The notes below the pieces were generated by a model. The model worked only from the letters and a program-made list of their open reading frames with translations, was not told where the DNA came from and made no database searches. The position numbers and the translations under genes are program-made. A DNA stretch of 64,000 nt from Paraconiothyrium sp. Pb-2020 (Eukaryota > Ascomycota > Dothideomycetes > Pleosporales > Didymosphaeriaceae), in contig JAJUBI010000006.1 of the NCBI GenBank assembly GCA_022419385.1, positions 3,410,001 to 3,474,000 of the forward strand, given 5' to 3'. Shown one piece after another: positions 54,936 to 64,000 of this stretch. Within the stretch, counting starts at the first letter, position 1. Each line of letters opens with the position of its first letter.

Positions 54936-56225
54936 TCAATCATCAGGGACTGTCGCAGACTCGACTGGGACATCTCTGCTTCCAACAATATCAAGTGACG
55001 TCTGTTCTGCCACCTTTTTGACTGGTCCTGATTTCGGTGGTCGTCCTCGTCCTCGTTTTGGCGAAACGGGTCTGGCCATAATTACCCCACTTCCTTCGTC
55101 CCCAAAGACATCTCTCACTGCCTTCGAGGGTCTTCCTACTCGTCCTTTCCCTTGCGGTTTTATCACGGAAACCGCCGTGACCTTCACCTTGTTTCTCGAA
55201 CCACTCTGTTGTCCCTTCACCTTGACCGTCTTAATGCGAGACTTGTAACCATTCTTATTTTTTGAGCCGGGCGGTCTCCCCCTCTTTGGCTTTGTGGGCT
55301 TCTCTAACTCCATGTGTGTAATTCCGTGAGCTTGTGCAATAGCAGCCATACGTTTGGCCGTCTCTAGTGCTAGTTCATCCTTGTCAGCGGAGACGGGTGT
55401 CCCCAACCATGTGAGCTGGATATCCGTGATAACAGTACGAGATGCACCTTTCTTCCGTAGCTTTGCATACGGGTCACTCAGGAAGCGGCCGTGTGCGTCC
55501 CGAGGACGATCCTCGCACCTGTATATCATCTCCACTTCTTTATCCGATTCGTTCATCTCCGGTGGAAGCACAGTGTATCGTGGCGTCACTCCCACTCCCT
55601 CCAAACCCCGTTCAGCAGCCGCGCGATTCCAAACGAATTGCGTGATAGTGCCACTCTTGCTAATCTGTAGGAAGGCCAAAGGCCGCGTGCTCAGGTACAT
55701 TTGCTTTCGCAAGCCTTCGGTGGCTTTCTGATTGGTAATAAGCAGGCCAAGTACATCTTTCCTGCGCCACTCAGGTGGCACGCTTTGGAAAGCGCCTTCC
55801 AGTTCCCGAATCTCGTTAGGTGAGCACGTCTTCACCCTCGCCTTGCATTGAACGATGACAGGCATGGGCTCGCGCAAGAATGATAGCATCCAGTGGCCAA
55901 TCAGATCAATGCCGGCATCATTCTTCTGACCCGTGCGAATGAGCGAGAAGCCAAGACGAAGGAGGGCTTCCGCTGCCGTATATTCGTAGTGCGTGCCAAT
56001 ATAAACCGTTCGGTCGGGGCGAAGTTTCGTGCGCGTCGCATAATCGAGATATGTGGACAGAGAGTTATGATTGACCGATCCTGGCTTTACCAGGAGTTTG
56101 GGTATCTCAATAGGGGCTACGTTGGTGGTAGAGGTATGGTGGACGGCGCCGTGCGGAGTCGTTCGGAGGAGACGCGAAAGGGGGATTCGTCGTGTGAGCC
56201 ATGTTGGGCGGGCAAGAAGACGCAT
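54936..56225 (-). CDS. Rrg7-type mitochondrial protein (restriction-endonuclease-like fold) with AT-hooks
   Basis: A single exon of 429 residues. An Arg/Thr/Leu-rich mitochondrial presequence leads to the DUF2034/Rrg7 domain: YEYTAAEALLRLGFSLIRTG, then DAGIDLIGHW with Asp107 and PVIVQCKAR with Gln126 and Lys128, a PD-(D/E)xK-like D...QxK arrangement. Yeast Rrg7 (YOR305W) is required for respiratory growth; its exact reaction is unknown. After a linker, the C-terminal third is basic and carries three AT-hook-like motifs (PKRGRPPGSK, RVGRPSK, KRGRGRPPKSG), which bind the AT-rich minor groove. This suggests binding to AT-rich mitochondrial DNA. The tail is longer than I expect from yeast. Confidence 0.85.
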   Translation of the reverse strand: MRLLARPTWLTRRIPLSRLLRTTPHGAVHHTSTTNVAPIEIPKLLVKPGSVNHNSLSTYLDYATRTKLRPDRTVYIGTHYEYTAAEALLRLGFSLIRTGQKNDAGIDLIGHWMLSFLREPMPVIVQCKARVKTCSPNEIRELEGAFQSVPPEWRRKDVLGLLITNQKATEGLRKQMYLSTRPLAFLQISKSGTITQFVWNRAAAERGLEGVGVTPRYTVLPPEMNESDKEVEMIYRCEDRPRDAHGRFLSDPYAKLRKKGASRTVITDIQLTWLGTPVSADKDELALETAKRMAAIAQAHGITHMELEKPTKPKRGRPPGSKNKNGYKSRIKTVKVKGQQSGSRNKVKVTAVSVIKPQGKGRVGRPSKAVRDVFGDEGSGVIMARPVSPKRGRGRPPKSGPVKKVAEQTSLDIVGSRDVPVESATVPDD

Positions 56226-56568
56226 TACGGTTCGCTCGATATTTTACAACAGTACGAAATCATATTTACAAAGCAAAAGAGCGACAAGAACTGAAACGAA
56301 TCATGAACACCAAATTTGGGAGTGAGGTGGAGGGCGCGACAGTCGCGTAACTTTGCGGCCGATGCCAAGCGAAAGTGACACGCTAGTCAGCCCTACCAGC
56401 GGCAGCTACGACCCTTGTTCTTGCCTTAACCTTACCACAGCCATGACTCTTTCTTGAAAGCGTTCGCACTCAATCTTCAAGGAGACCGCAAAAACTTCAA
56501 ATAATAACCAAGACCCTCCTCTGTCACCATTCACTGAACCGCAACCCGCGACACCCACCACCTTCACA
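56226..56568. promoter_or_regulatory. Shared divergent upstream region of Rrg7-like and Med21 genes
   Basis: 343 bp between divergent starts. No named site; position only. Confidence 0.35.
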
Positions 56569-57092
56569 ATGGGCGATATACTCACCCAAATCCAAGACGA
56601 GCTGGACATGGTACGTTCCAGTCCCATCTCAAGCACTCTTTCCACACACCTGCGCTTACTGACCCTCGCCTCCAGCTTCTCAACCAAATGCAGTCCTCCT
56701 TCGCCTACATCCGCAACCGCGCCCCACCCGCCCCAATACCAGGCCAACCTATGCTTTCCTCAATGCAGGAATTCGAAGCCCAAAACATAGCAGCCGCAAA
56801 CCCCTCCGCTGCGCCGCCCGCACCCCCTCCACTCCCCACCGCTGAAGAATTTCAAAAAGATATAGCCGAATTGAGTAGAGATATGGTGCTCAAGGAGCAG
56901 CAGATCGAGGTGCTGATCGCAAGTTTGCCGGGCTTGGATAAGAGTGAGGCGGAACAGGTCGCACGAATGAAGGAGTTAGAAAAAGAACTGGAGGGATTGG
57001 AGGGGGAGAGAATGAGGGCGGTTGAGGAGAAGGAGGCTTTGGTGAAGAAAGTGGAGGGGAAGATTGTGAAGGCGGGAAAGATGGGTTCTTGA
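56569..57092 (+). CDS. Mediator complex subunit 21 (Med21/Srb7), 2 exons
   Basis: Exons 56569-56610 and 56676-57092 (65-nt intron directly after the codon for Met14) give 152 residues. Med21 sits in the Mediator middle module, pairs with Med7 and connects transcription activators to RNA polymerase II. The start MGDILTQIQDELDMLLNQMQ is the family's hallmark, followed by SSFAYIRNRAPPAPIPGQP, a Pro/Ala-rich insert, and the coiled coil EFQKDIAELSRDMVLKEQQI, EVLIASLPGLDKSEAEQVAR, then a Glu/Lys heptad region to the end. Confidence 0.95.
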
Positions 57093-58527
57093 AGAGGTGG
57101 GACAGTAGGTTGGTACGAGGGACCCGATGCCGTAACGAACTTGCTGTGGATCGCGGAGGCAACCCGCTTAAACAATGGTATGCCGTGACCTAACAACCCT
57201 TGTACTGGTTTCTGCCTGAGCGGATTATATCTGTACTGGAGTGTGGTCTGCGGGGATCCTGCAACGACCACGCGTGGTCACCGCCGGTCACCGGCATACC
57301 ATAGACTGGCACCGAGGTGTTTCCAGTATTGCCGACCTACAAGTGTTGCGCACAGCCCTCAAGCTTGCTTTTAGATGGCCGTACTTCCCACGAAGTATAT
57401 TTCAGCTGCTGCGATACGCGTCTAAACCCACTTCAGAGACAGCGGCCACGCTCCTTACTCTTTCGGCCATTCCGGCTTAGCGCTGGCAATAGTTCAAGTC
57501 CCAACATCCATGGATGCAAGGTCCACGAGCGCCTCCTCGCCGAGGGCATAATCAAAATGAAGGAATAATTGGTCGAGGCGAGCACTCTTACCGTTCTTGG
57601 CTGCGTTTAAGCCAGTACTTGACTGGTGGACGTTCATCGGTCGTTAAGCGATACTTAAGATCGAGATATGTAGAGTCCTTGCATTCGTCTTCAGATCAGC
57701 AGTGAAGACAATTTCAAGGTTTATTTTGGTTCAAGATTGCCCACTACAATGTGAAGAGTAGAGGGTTAACATATTTGTGTATTCCAGAACGTAAATGATA
57801 TCTAAGGCTACATTGGACTATGACTTTGCCGCATTCCGCCGAAAGCCAGCGCAGTGTGACTCCGGTCCGTCAAGGCCATAACCCTCTAAGCGAGCACCAT
57901 CATTGCAACAGCTTAATCATTAGCAAATAATCAAGAATCTTGGCATATCTACACTTTCAGGGCTAGCACAGAATTAATGCTGCATCGGAAAGGTGCATAC
58001 GGTCTCGTTGCGTTGTGGTCAGAGGGTGCAGTGGCCTACATCGGCGCACGGAATGATATCACACAAACATCGGAATCACGTCACCAGAGATCGCAAATCG
58101 TCGGAAAGTTGTTGTCCAATTGATCGTCGTCGATCCGGTCATCCGGGACATGGGTAGAATGTGCGCAGGGGAGTTGTTCGCCTGTGGGTCGTCCGGTGGC
58201 CTCCGGTTTCCGCAACGTTGAAAGATTGTCCAGTGCATGCCGCCCAGGTTCGATGTCGATGTGCCATTTCGATGCCTCACTCGCCATCACCAATCACGTG
58301 CAGCTCGCATCGTGAAGCTTCGATAGCTAGTCTCCTGTGCTGCAATTTGCTGCAACTACTCATAAACGTTCTGTGGGGGTAGTTTGCCCCTGAACAAATT
58401 AGCTCTACTTAGAGGTGATGGATATACCTTGTAATTCTGTTTTTGAAAATGCTCGCTGAAAATGCTGGATTGAATGATCGCTGAAATGCGTCGAAAGATC
58501 ATTTTTGTTTTAGTGGAAGCTGGTGGA
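57093..58527. other. Convergent 3' regions, no gene
   Basis: 1.4 kb between Med21 (+) and the Prm10-like gene (-). Short frames on both strands near 58059-58382 overlap and show no family content. It contains a GGTCACCGCCGGTCACCGG direct repeat near 57274-57292. Confidence 0.4.
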
Positions 58528-60717
58528 TCATAGGGTCCACAAGCCGCTGCGTTTCTTGCCTAATGGATAGACCAGAAGTGCTGACATGAACAGACCGACG
58601 GTGATGCCGATCGCGATCTGAATCATCTGAGCGGCAACGTTGAAACTGATGGCATTGAGGGTGTTTGAGCTATTCTAATCGTTGTTAGCAGATTATCGAG
58701 GGTTGCGATAAGGCGCTGGGAAAACTTACCGGATCAGTTTCACCGCCTCGAATGAGGGAACCAGCAGTCTGTAACGCAGTCGTGATAGCTCCGCTCGCAG
58801 CAAGAGAGCCTGGGACTTGGACATAGACAGCGGGTAGAAGGACCGCTGCTGCCACACCATGACGTAAGCGGCTATACAGATTCGCTAGCACTCCCACTGC
58901 AAATGCTCCAAAGGTGTAAGCAATAGGCGCGGAGGAGCTGAACTTCATGTTGGCATAGAAGTTGACGATGTAGCCAGAGAAAGCGATAGCGATCATGACC
59001 GGCATTTGCGTGTATTTAGCTTGGACGGTGTGGCAGGCGAAAAGCACATAGAGAGGAACCAACAAGAAGTTCCAATATGAGTTCAGTGGTGCCTGGCAGG
59101 TCGTGGCGTTGGTGGCATTGCTGTCCATTGCACCGTAAAGGGCGGTACCAACGGTGATTCCGTAGCCAAGAAAGAGTGAGTAGATGATAGCGTAGATTAG
59201 TCGGATTGAACCTGGAACTATGGCGCGTGACTGTAGCTCGAGCGAAGAGCTTAGAACAAGCTATGTCTGGTTAGCGGACTGCATGATGCACACTCATATG
59301 GGAATCACTTACCCAACCTGGAAGAATCATCGCAATCGAACTCTGCGTCAGAGCAGAGAAACAGAACAGGTTCCCACCGCGTATGCTTCCAAGAGCTCGA
59401 GAAATGCAAGTCATCAAGATAGCCGCACTGATCTCGAAGACTGTGTTGTATGTTTTGGAAAGGGGAGCAACTACTAGCTGCAGGAACCCTAAAACGGTTC
59501 CCATGATGAAGATGGGGCCCATGTCTATCCATCGTGCTTTGAAAAAACCCGATACTGCAACACTAGCAAGGCCATACATGATGACGTTAAGCCAAACGGG
59601 ATGTTGGTCGGGCCTGTTGATAAGCTCGTCCAGTGCCGCAAGCGCATCATCCAGGCTGATCACGTCGTGGAGAACCTCTTTGTAGATCTCATGACAATCT
59701 TTAAGTTTGCCCAAATTTACCCCTTGTGCTGTACGGACGATCTTGACTTCGGCAGTATGGGTGACTGGGGCAATGATTAGCTATTGCTTAATACGAGGCG
59801 CATTGAGTGAACTTACGGGTATCATCGAAAGAGATTATCATGCAGCCAGGAATGTACAAGAACTGGCTGTTCACTTCGAGCACTTTCGCAGTCATTGCTA
59901 GATACTCTTCGAGTCGATGAGTAGGTGCACCAACGACCATCAACGCGCGGCACATCTTGATTATGTACTGTTGACGCTTGAGGATGCTCGCAACATGAAT
60001 CTTAATTCTTGCATCCTGCTCTTCTTTCGCTTTGAAAATCTTGGATATTAGGGGGTTGCTACTGTTCCGCTTGTGCTGTGGGCGATGGTTTAATTTGCTC
60101 TCCATTTTGGGATTGGCTAGTTCAGCCGCCGCTCCGATCAGAGTGGCAAGCGTCTCTTGCGACTGGTTCGCCTTTTTCTCTTGGGCATACCATTTCTTTC
60201 GCGGAGTCGCGCCACCCGAAGATCCAGGACGACTCGCAGATTCGGGGAGCCGAGGGGGCGAGTGTTCCACGCTCTCAGTGTCAGTGGAGGAATAATTGGC
60301 CACCGTAGTCGGGGTCTTGTAGGCTTGGAGAAGATGGTAAAAGACACCACCTTGAGTATTGCCTGAGTAAGTGTAAACGTCTTCATCATCAGGCTGGGTT
60401 GTCGTGCCTGCTGAATGGTACTCTGGACTGTCGAGGTTGCCGCCATTTCTGTGAGCTTGCCAAAGGTCATTGGCCTCGGCAGTGGTGTCATCAACAGGCT
60501 GAAGACTTCCTGAGCCTCTAGAATCCTGTGCCTCGAGATCACTGATCCGGCTGTAGCTGGGAGCTCCACCTGGTATCTCAGCGGCAGAGCTGTTTATGCG
60601 TACTCGTCGCCTTTCGGTGCCCTGCGGAGGGCTGACTGATAGCGAATCGCGGGAAAACTCTTCCATCTCGTGCGAGGGAGCAGGCCAAGGCTCTTGTTTG
60701 TAGCCGTTCGAGGACAT
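58528..60717 (-). CDS. Prm10/ThrE-type membrane transporter, 4 exons
   Basis: Exons 60717-59817, 59764-59313, 59260-58730 and 58674-58528 (introns of 52, 52 and 55 nt) give 676 residues. A disordered cytoplasmic N-terminus (about 230 residues, Ser/Pro/Glu-rich) leads to the ThrE domain: MCRALMVVGAPTHRLEEYLA, then TAKVLEVNSQFLYIPGCMII and SFDDT, with the splice joining SFDDT to LTHTAEVKIVRTAQG, then about ten membrane helices (VIMYGLASVAVSGFF, IYSLFLGYGITVGTALYG, FGAFAVGVLANLYSRLRHG). The last exon adds a helix (IGITVGLFMSALLVYPLG) and ends KKRSGLWTL. Yeast Prm10 is pheromone-regulated; bacterial ThrE exports threonine. The transported substrate in fungi is not established. Start MSSNGYKQEP at 60717; an upstream in-frame start at 60855 looks like leader sequence. 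Confidence 0.92.
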
Positions 60718-61944
60718 GGCGGCGTGATGAATGAAGGTTGTGTGCAGGTTACTGGGTGATGGGAGGCAGGTGCTTTTGAAGTCGGGTTGAGACTCGTAGA
60801 AAGAGCAAGTGGAGGCATTCCAGACCGGGAAAGAAGCCGAAGCCAAGCAACGCAATGCTTTACCAGGCGGATCTCAACTAACGATGCACACACGTGTTAC
60901 GGTACCATTAATTTTTCCAGCGCACGTTTACAGCTCGTGTTTCGCACATGACGCAAGCGCTCACCACTTTGGAAGTTTTATACGAAAAGAACATTGAAAT
61001 GTGTCAACGCCAGCCCATCATAGCTAGCTAATGCTAAATAAGGAATCATCCGATGTGTTAGCTCCCGCGGCGATCTTGGGACCCCTTTCTCAACGTAACG
61101 GGCCTGCATATCCCCGCGGTGCCGGGCTACTATCCATATTTATCCCCAGGTCAGAGACTTCAGGGGACGCGTGTTGCAATGCCTGGGAACGACGAGCTGT
61201 ACTTCGAAGCCACGAGAAGTTTCGTATTTGACCGAGGAAGTATGAGGAGTAGAGCAGATTACTGTGGTACCATTGTCTTGTGCAAAACACTAATCGAAGA
61301 AATTTCAGCGACCCGGTGTCATGGAGCTCATCCCTGGAAGAGTTTCCCTTTTCGGGGCTAACGGCTCGCTTCCGGGGAGCCACGCGAGGTCGTCCGATCT
61401 AGGCCTAGCGTGGCCTTATGCAGGGAAAGCACACTGCATGTTTGAGCGCCTCCGACTCAAACGTCACGGCGAATATACAACTACATAGCATTATTGCTGT
61501 TTTGGATTATACTGCCCCGAAGTGATCTGTGCGTATGCACGCTCGTCTAACTATTACTCTCTATCATCCCTATTTCTCGCAAGTCATGGACGTCGGGTAA
61601 GCACTATGGATTGCGTGATGCGCCCTGGTAGTAGCGCTGCGAGAAGCTGAGCCAAGGCTGAACCTAAAGTCCTCTCCTCTGAAAGAAAGGACCCTCGCGC
61701 GAGCTTGTGTGCACAGTGGCAACCAATCGAGCGACCAGAGTTTTCGAAAAGCGGACGAAGGCTTCCATCGGAAGACAAGCACCGGGCAGCTCCTTTAAAT
61801 GGGACCAATCCTGACCACTCACGAGATCGTACTCAACCCCCATCTCCAAAGATATTCCTGCAATCGGCTGAAGAATAACAGATTTCGGCTCGAGCTGTCT
61901 CTCATGCCGAAGCCATTATGTGAACGCAAAAAGCCATGCTTATT
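60718..61944. other. Intergenic, no supported gene
   Basis: 1.2 kb between two minus-strand genes: promoter of the Prm10-like gene on the left, 3' UTR of the F-box gene on the right. Short frames lack family content. Confidence 0.45.
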
Positions 61945-63468
61945 TCACTGGGTGACTCCGTCAGGATGCAAAGCCAGATCCGTTGTCGCGCCCACCTTCC
62001 TTGATACATTCGTCTTCTGCAGCCAATCATTGTCCGTCATCAGCCTTAGCGAGAAGGCTTCCTCGTGAATGATCAGCCGCAACCGGAATTGCTTTTCGAT
62101 CGCACCTAAAGTGAAGTCACGCTGGCAATACAATTCAACCTTTGTCTCGCAGCCAGATTCCGGGCACTGCAAGGCAGCGGACGGCAAGGTTTCAAGACAT
62201 CCAAAGTTTCGACCATACAGGTCGAGGTTGATTCGCTCCTGAATGACAGTGTACACGAACGCGCTGCTAGATCGCAAGTGGGGACAGATGTACTCATCAG
62301 CTCGAACGAGCGCTTCCCTTGCCCATTCAGCTTCTTTTGTCTGATTTTGCTCTTCCTCAGGATTATGCTTCGATGTCACGTTATTGATATCAAGAGCGAC
62401 GGTATGGTCAAACGTATCGTCAGTCGGTACCTTCGGGTTGTTGAGGCCGCCTCGTTCTGCGTCGCTAGTCTTGAGTTCAGTTGTGCGAACTAAGGTGACT
62501 TCTTCTTTTGAGACCTGACCTCGATATGTCCTAGATTGTCCGATTACCAGGTAACGACCGCAGTCTGGCTCTAAGCATAGAGATAGACGTTCCGAAGTAG
62601 TTCGATTGACCGCCGATCGAATGGCCAGCTTGCGCCGCAGCATGAAGATCTCCTGAAAGCTCAAGCTACGATGTGGACAGACGTACATCGCTGCCGTGAA
62701 AGCCTTGCATACGCGCTGGGAAGCCCCTTTTGCGTATGCTGTCGTATCGAAATCGGATGCGGGATGCCTGTCCCAGCAGAAACTGCACAGGAGACCCCGC
62801 GGTACAGCCCCTTGTGCCAAACACTGTGATTCCTGGATCGCTTGCTTCAGGAAGCAGTCCATGTGTACCCTCTGCAAGAATTCATCGCACGAATCTTGCG
62901 CTCTATTGGCCAGTCTATCTCGAAGGGAAAGACTACCGTCGACAAGGTCCCTATGGGAGTGACATGCAGCTCGGAAGCTCAATAAGTCAGCATCGTCCTC
63001 GATCATCTCCGCGACGTTCAAGATCAACTCTGCTGGGATTTGAATTTGCAGGAAGCCAGACGTTGTGTTCCGATCCGCGATAGCGGAGCTCTTGGTTCGA
63101 GGATTGGTAGGGGCTATGTCCAGACCACCTTCAAGTAGGTGCGAAGGACGATAATCTGAAATGAGACCAGTACAGAACTTGCTAGCAAGATGATGACGCA
63201 CAAGCTGCTGACGATAACGCAGGTAGCCAGCAGAAGTAGAAATATCCGCGCAAACGAGCAAAGTCAACTCATTGGGAGTCGACGGTGGCAGGGAGCTTGC
63301 CAGGGTCCAGTTTCTGTCGATGAGCCTTTTGTGTACGCGGGCGGCAGCTTGCTTGAAGGTCCCTTCTTTATAATCTTTGTACTGCAATGCGAGATGGTTG
63401 TTGAGTTCTTCCCTCCTCTTCGACGGCACGGGGTACGCCGCAGCGGCCTGCAAGTTCCTGCGCGCCAT
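61945..63468 (-). CDS. F-box domain protein with Cys-rich C-terminal part
   Basis: A single exon of 507 residues. An F-box lies at about residues 140-190 (LQIQIPAELILNVAEMIEDD, ADLLSFRAACHSHRDLVDGS), after a helical basic start. C-terminal to it are Cys pairs that may bind zinc: LCSFCWDRHPASDF, CLEPDCGRYLV, YICPHLRSSSAF and CPESGCETKVELYC. This combination is common in dothideomycete hypothetical proteins. F-box proteins recruit targets to SCF ubiquitin ligases; the target here is unknown. Confidence 0.8.
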   Translation of the reverse strand: MARRNLQAAAAYPVPSKRREELNNHLALQYKDYKEGTFKQAAARVHKRLIDRNWTLASSLPPSTPNELTLLVCADISTSAGYLRYRQQLVRHHLASKFCTGLISDYRPSHLLEGGLDIAPTNPRTKSSAIADRNTTSGFLQIQIPAELILNVAEMIEDDADLLSFRAACHSHRDLVDGSLSLRDRLANRAQDSCDEFLQRVHMDCFLKQAIQESQCLAQGAVPRGLLCSFCWDRHPASDFDTTAYAKGASQRVCKAFTAAMYVCPHRSLSFQEIFMLRRKLAIRSAVNRTTSERLSLCLEPDCGRYLVIGQSRTYRGQVSKEEVTLVRTTELKTSDAERGGLNNPKVPTDDTFDHTVALDINNVTSKHNPEEEQNQTKEAEWAREALVRADEYICPHLRSSSAFVYTVIQERINLDLYGRNFGCLETLPSAALQCPESGCETKVELYCQRDFTLGAIEKQFRLRLIIHEEAFSLRLMTDNDWLQKTNVSRKVGATTDLALHPDGVTQ

Positions 63469-64000
63469 GCTTGAGGTGGGTCAGCAATGGTGGTTGAGTC
63501 AAGCGATGGAGGGTGTTCAGGGGGCGCCTTCCGCGCTGTGAGGGGGCGTCAGGAAGTGACACGCACAGACCATGAAGTTTCTTGATACCGCGCCTTTCCC
63601 AATAACCATTGGCGTAGCACGGACCTTCGGTGCAGCTGTCAGGCGGTAGCTGTCACGTGTATACAGTATTGCCCAGGTGCTGCAAGAAATAGTTTTGCGG
63701 GGCAATTATTTAAGTATGTCTCCACTCTTTACATCTTGCCGGGAAGAGAAGTTAGAGTACCATGGGCATTCTTAGGCGACTCGGAGTATACGCTCAATCA
63801 CATACTGGAAACATGTAATGGCTAGCCCCCGATTCATCGAGCTACGTAGAACTACAAACGGTTGGCGTATAGGACCTCGTCAGGCAACATGAAACGAGAA
63901 GGTCATATATAGCATCGGAAACACATCGCCAATGAGCATTCACAATTGATCGATAGTTGATCGGTTGGTTAGCGTATGCTTTGAAATTAGTGATTACGCC
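63469..64000. other. Upstream region of the F-box gene, no gene
   Basis: 532 bp to the window edge. It should hold the promoter of the F-box gene. I see no other supported feature. Confidence 0.4.

Noticed and set aside
1..64000. CRISPR arrays, bacterial operons, rRNA, tRNA genes and intact transposons
   Set aside because: I looked for regular spaced repeats, tRNA box A/B patterns, reverse transcriptase or transposase motifs and terminal repeats and saw none convincing. Short or diverged ones could be missed by eye.

Overview
The window looks like nuclear DNA from a filamentous ascomycete (Pezizomycotina, probably a dothideomycete). The basis is many short introns (about 45-100 nt, one of 300) with GTANGT-type donors and CTAAC/CTGAC-type branch points, and fungal-specific families (HET, HeLo-type kinases, UstYa/DUF3328, Rrg7, Kre6/Skn1). 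There is no sign of bacterial operons, CRISPR arrays or an intact transposon. Exon borders were read by eye from splice signals and frame continuity. No search was run, so family names rest on motif recognition.

Layout. 1.8-9.3 kb is a housekeeping block: adenylyl-cyclase-associated protein (CAP), a Mak32-like PfkB protein, a small mitochondrial membrane protein, mitoribosomal protein mL44 and an ADP-ribosylglycohydrolase. 10.7-21.9 kb is accessory: a secreted protein made of ten dibasic-flanked repeats, a divergently transcribed UstYa-like protein, a secreted six-cysteine peptide, a HET-domain protein, a large fungal membrane protein and an F-box-like protein. 23.0-27.0 kb is one 1333-residue secreted IMPa/M60-like metalloprotease, followed by a probable pseudogene (27.3-28.4 kb) and 5.7 kb of gene-poor DNA holding a decayed tandem repeat. 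34.2-46.1 kb carries a Zn2Cys6 regulator, thiamine pyrophosphokinase, a Kre6/Skn1 glucan-synthesis protein and a Gfd2/YDR514C-like exonuclease-fold protein, separated by long intergenic stretches. 47.3-53.1 kb is a divergent pair of HeLo/pseudokinase genes, one of which splices into an active-looking kinase-HeLo-pseudokinase fusion. 53.7-63.5 kb returns to ordinary genes: an MDR oxidoreductase, Rrg7 with AT-hooks, Mediator Med21, a Prm10/ThrE-type transporter and an F-box protein.

Two parts stand out as possible systems. The first is the divergent pair at 10.7-13.8 kb: a Kex2-type repeat precursor and a UstYa-family protein, the core of fungal ribosomal-peptide (dikaritin) pathways. Here, however, the repeats lack Tyr and Trp and the UstYa motifs are altered. 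The second is the kinase-HeLo-pseudokinase fusion beside a second HeLo-like pseudokinase, which resembles a fungal self-recognition or cell-death locus. The IMPa-like protease is a third point of interest, because that family is best known from bacteria.
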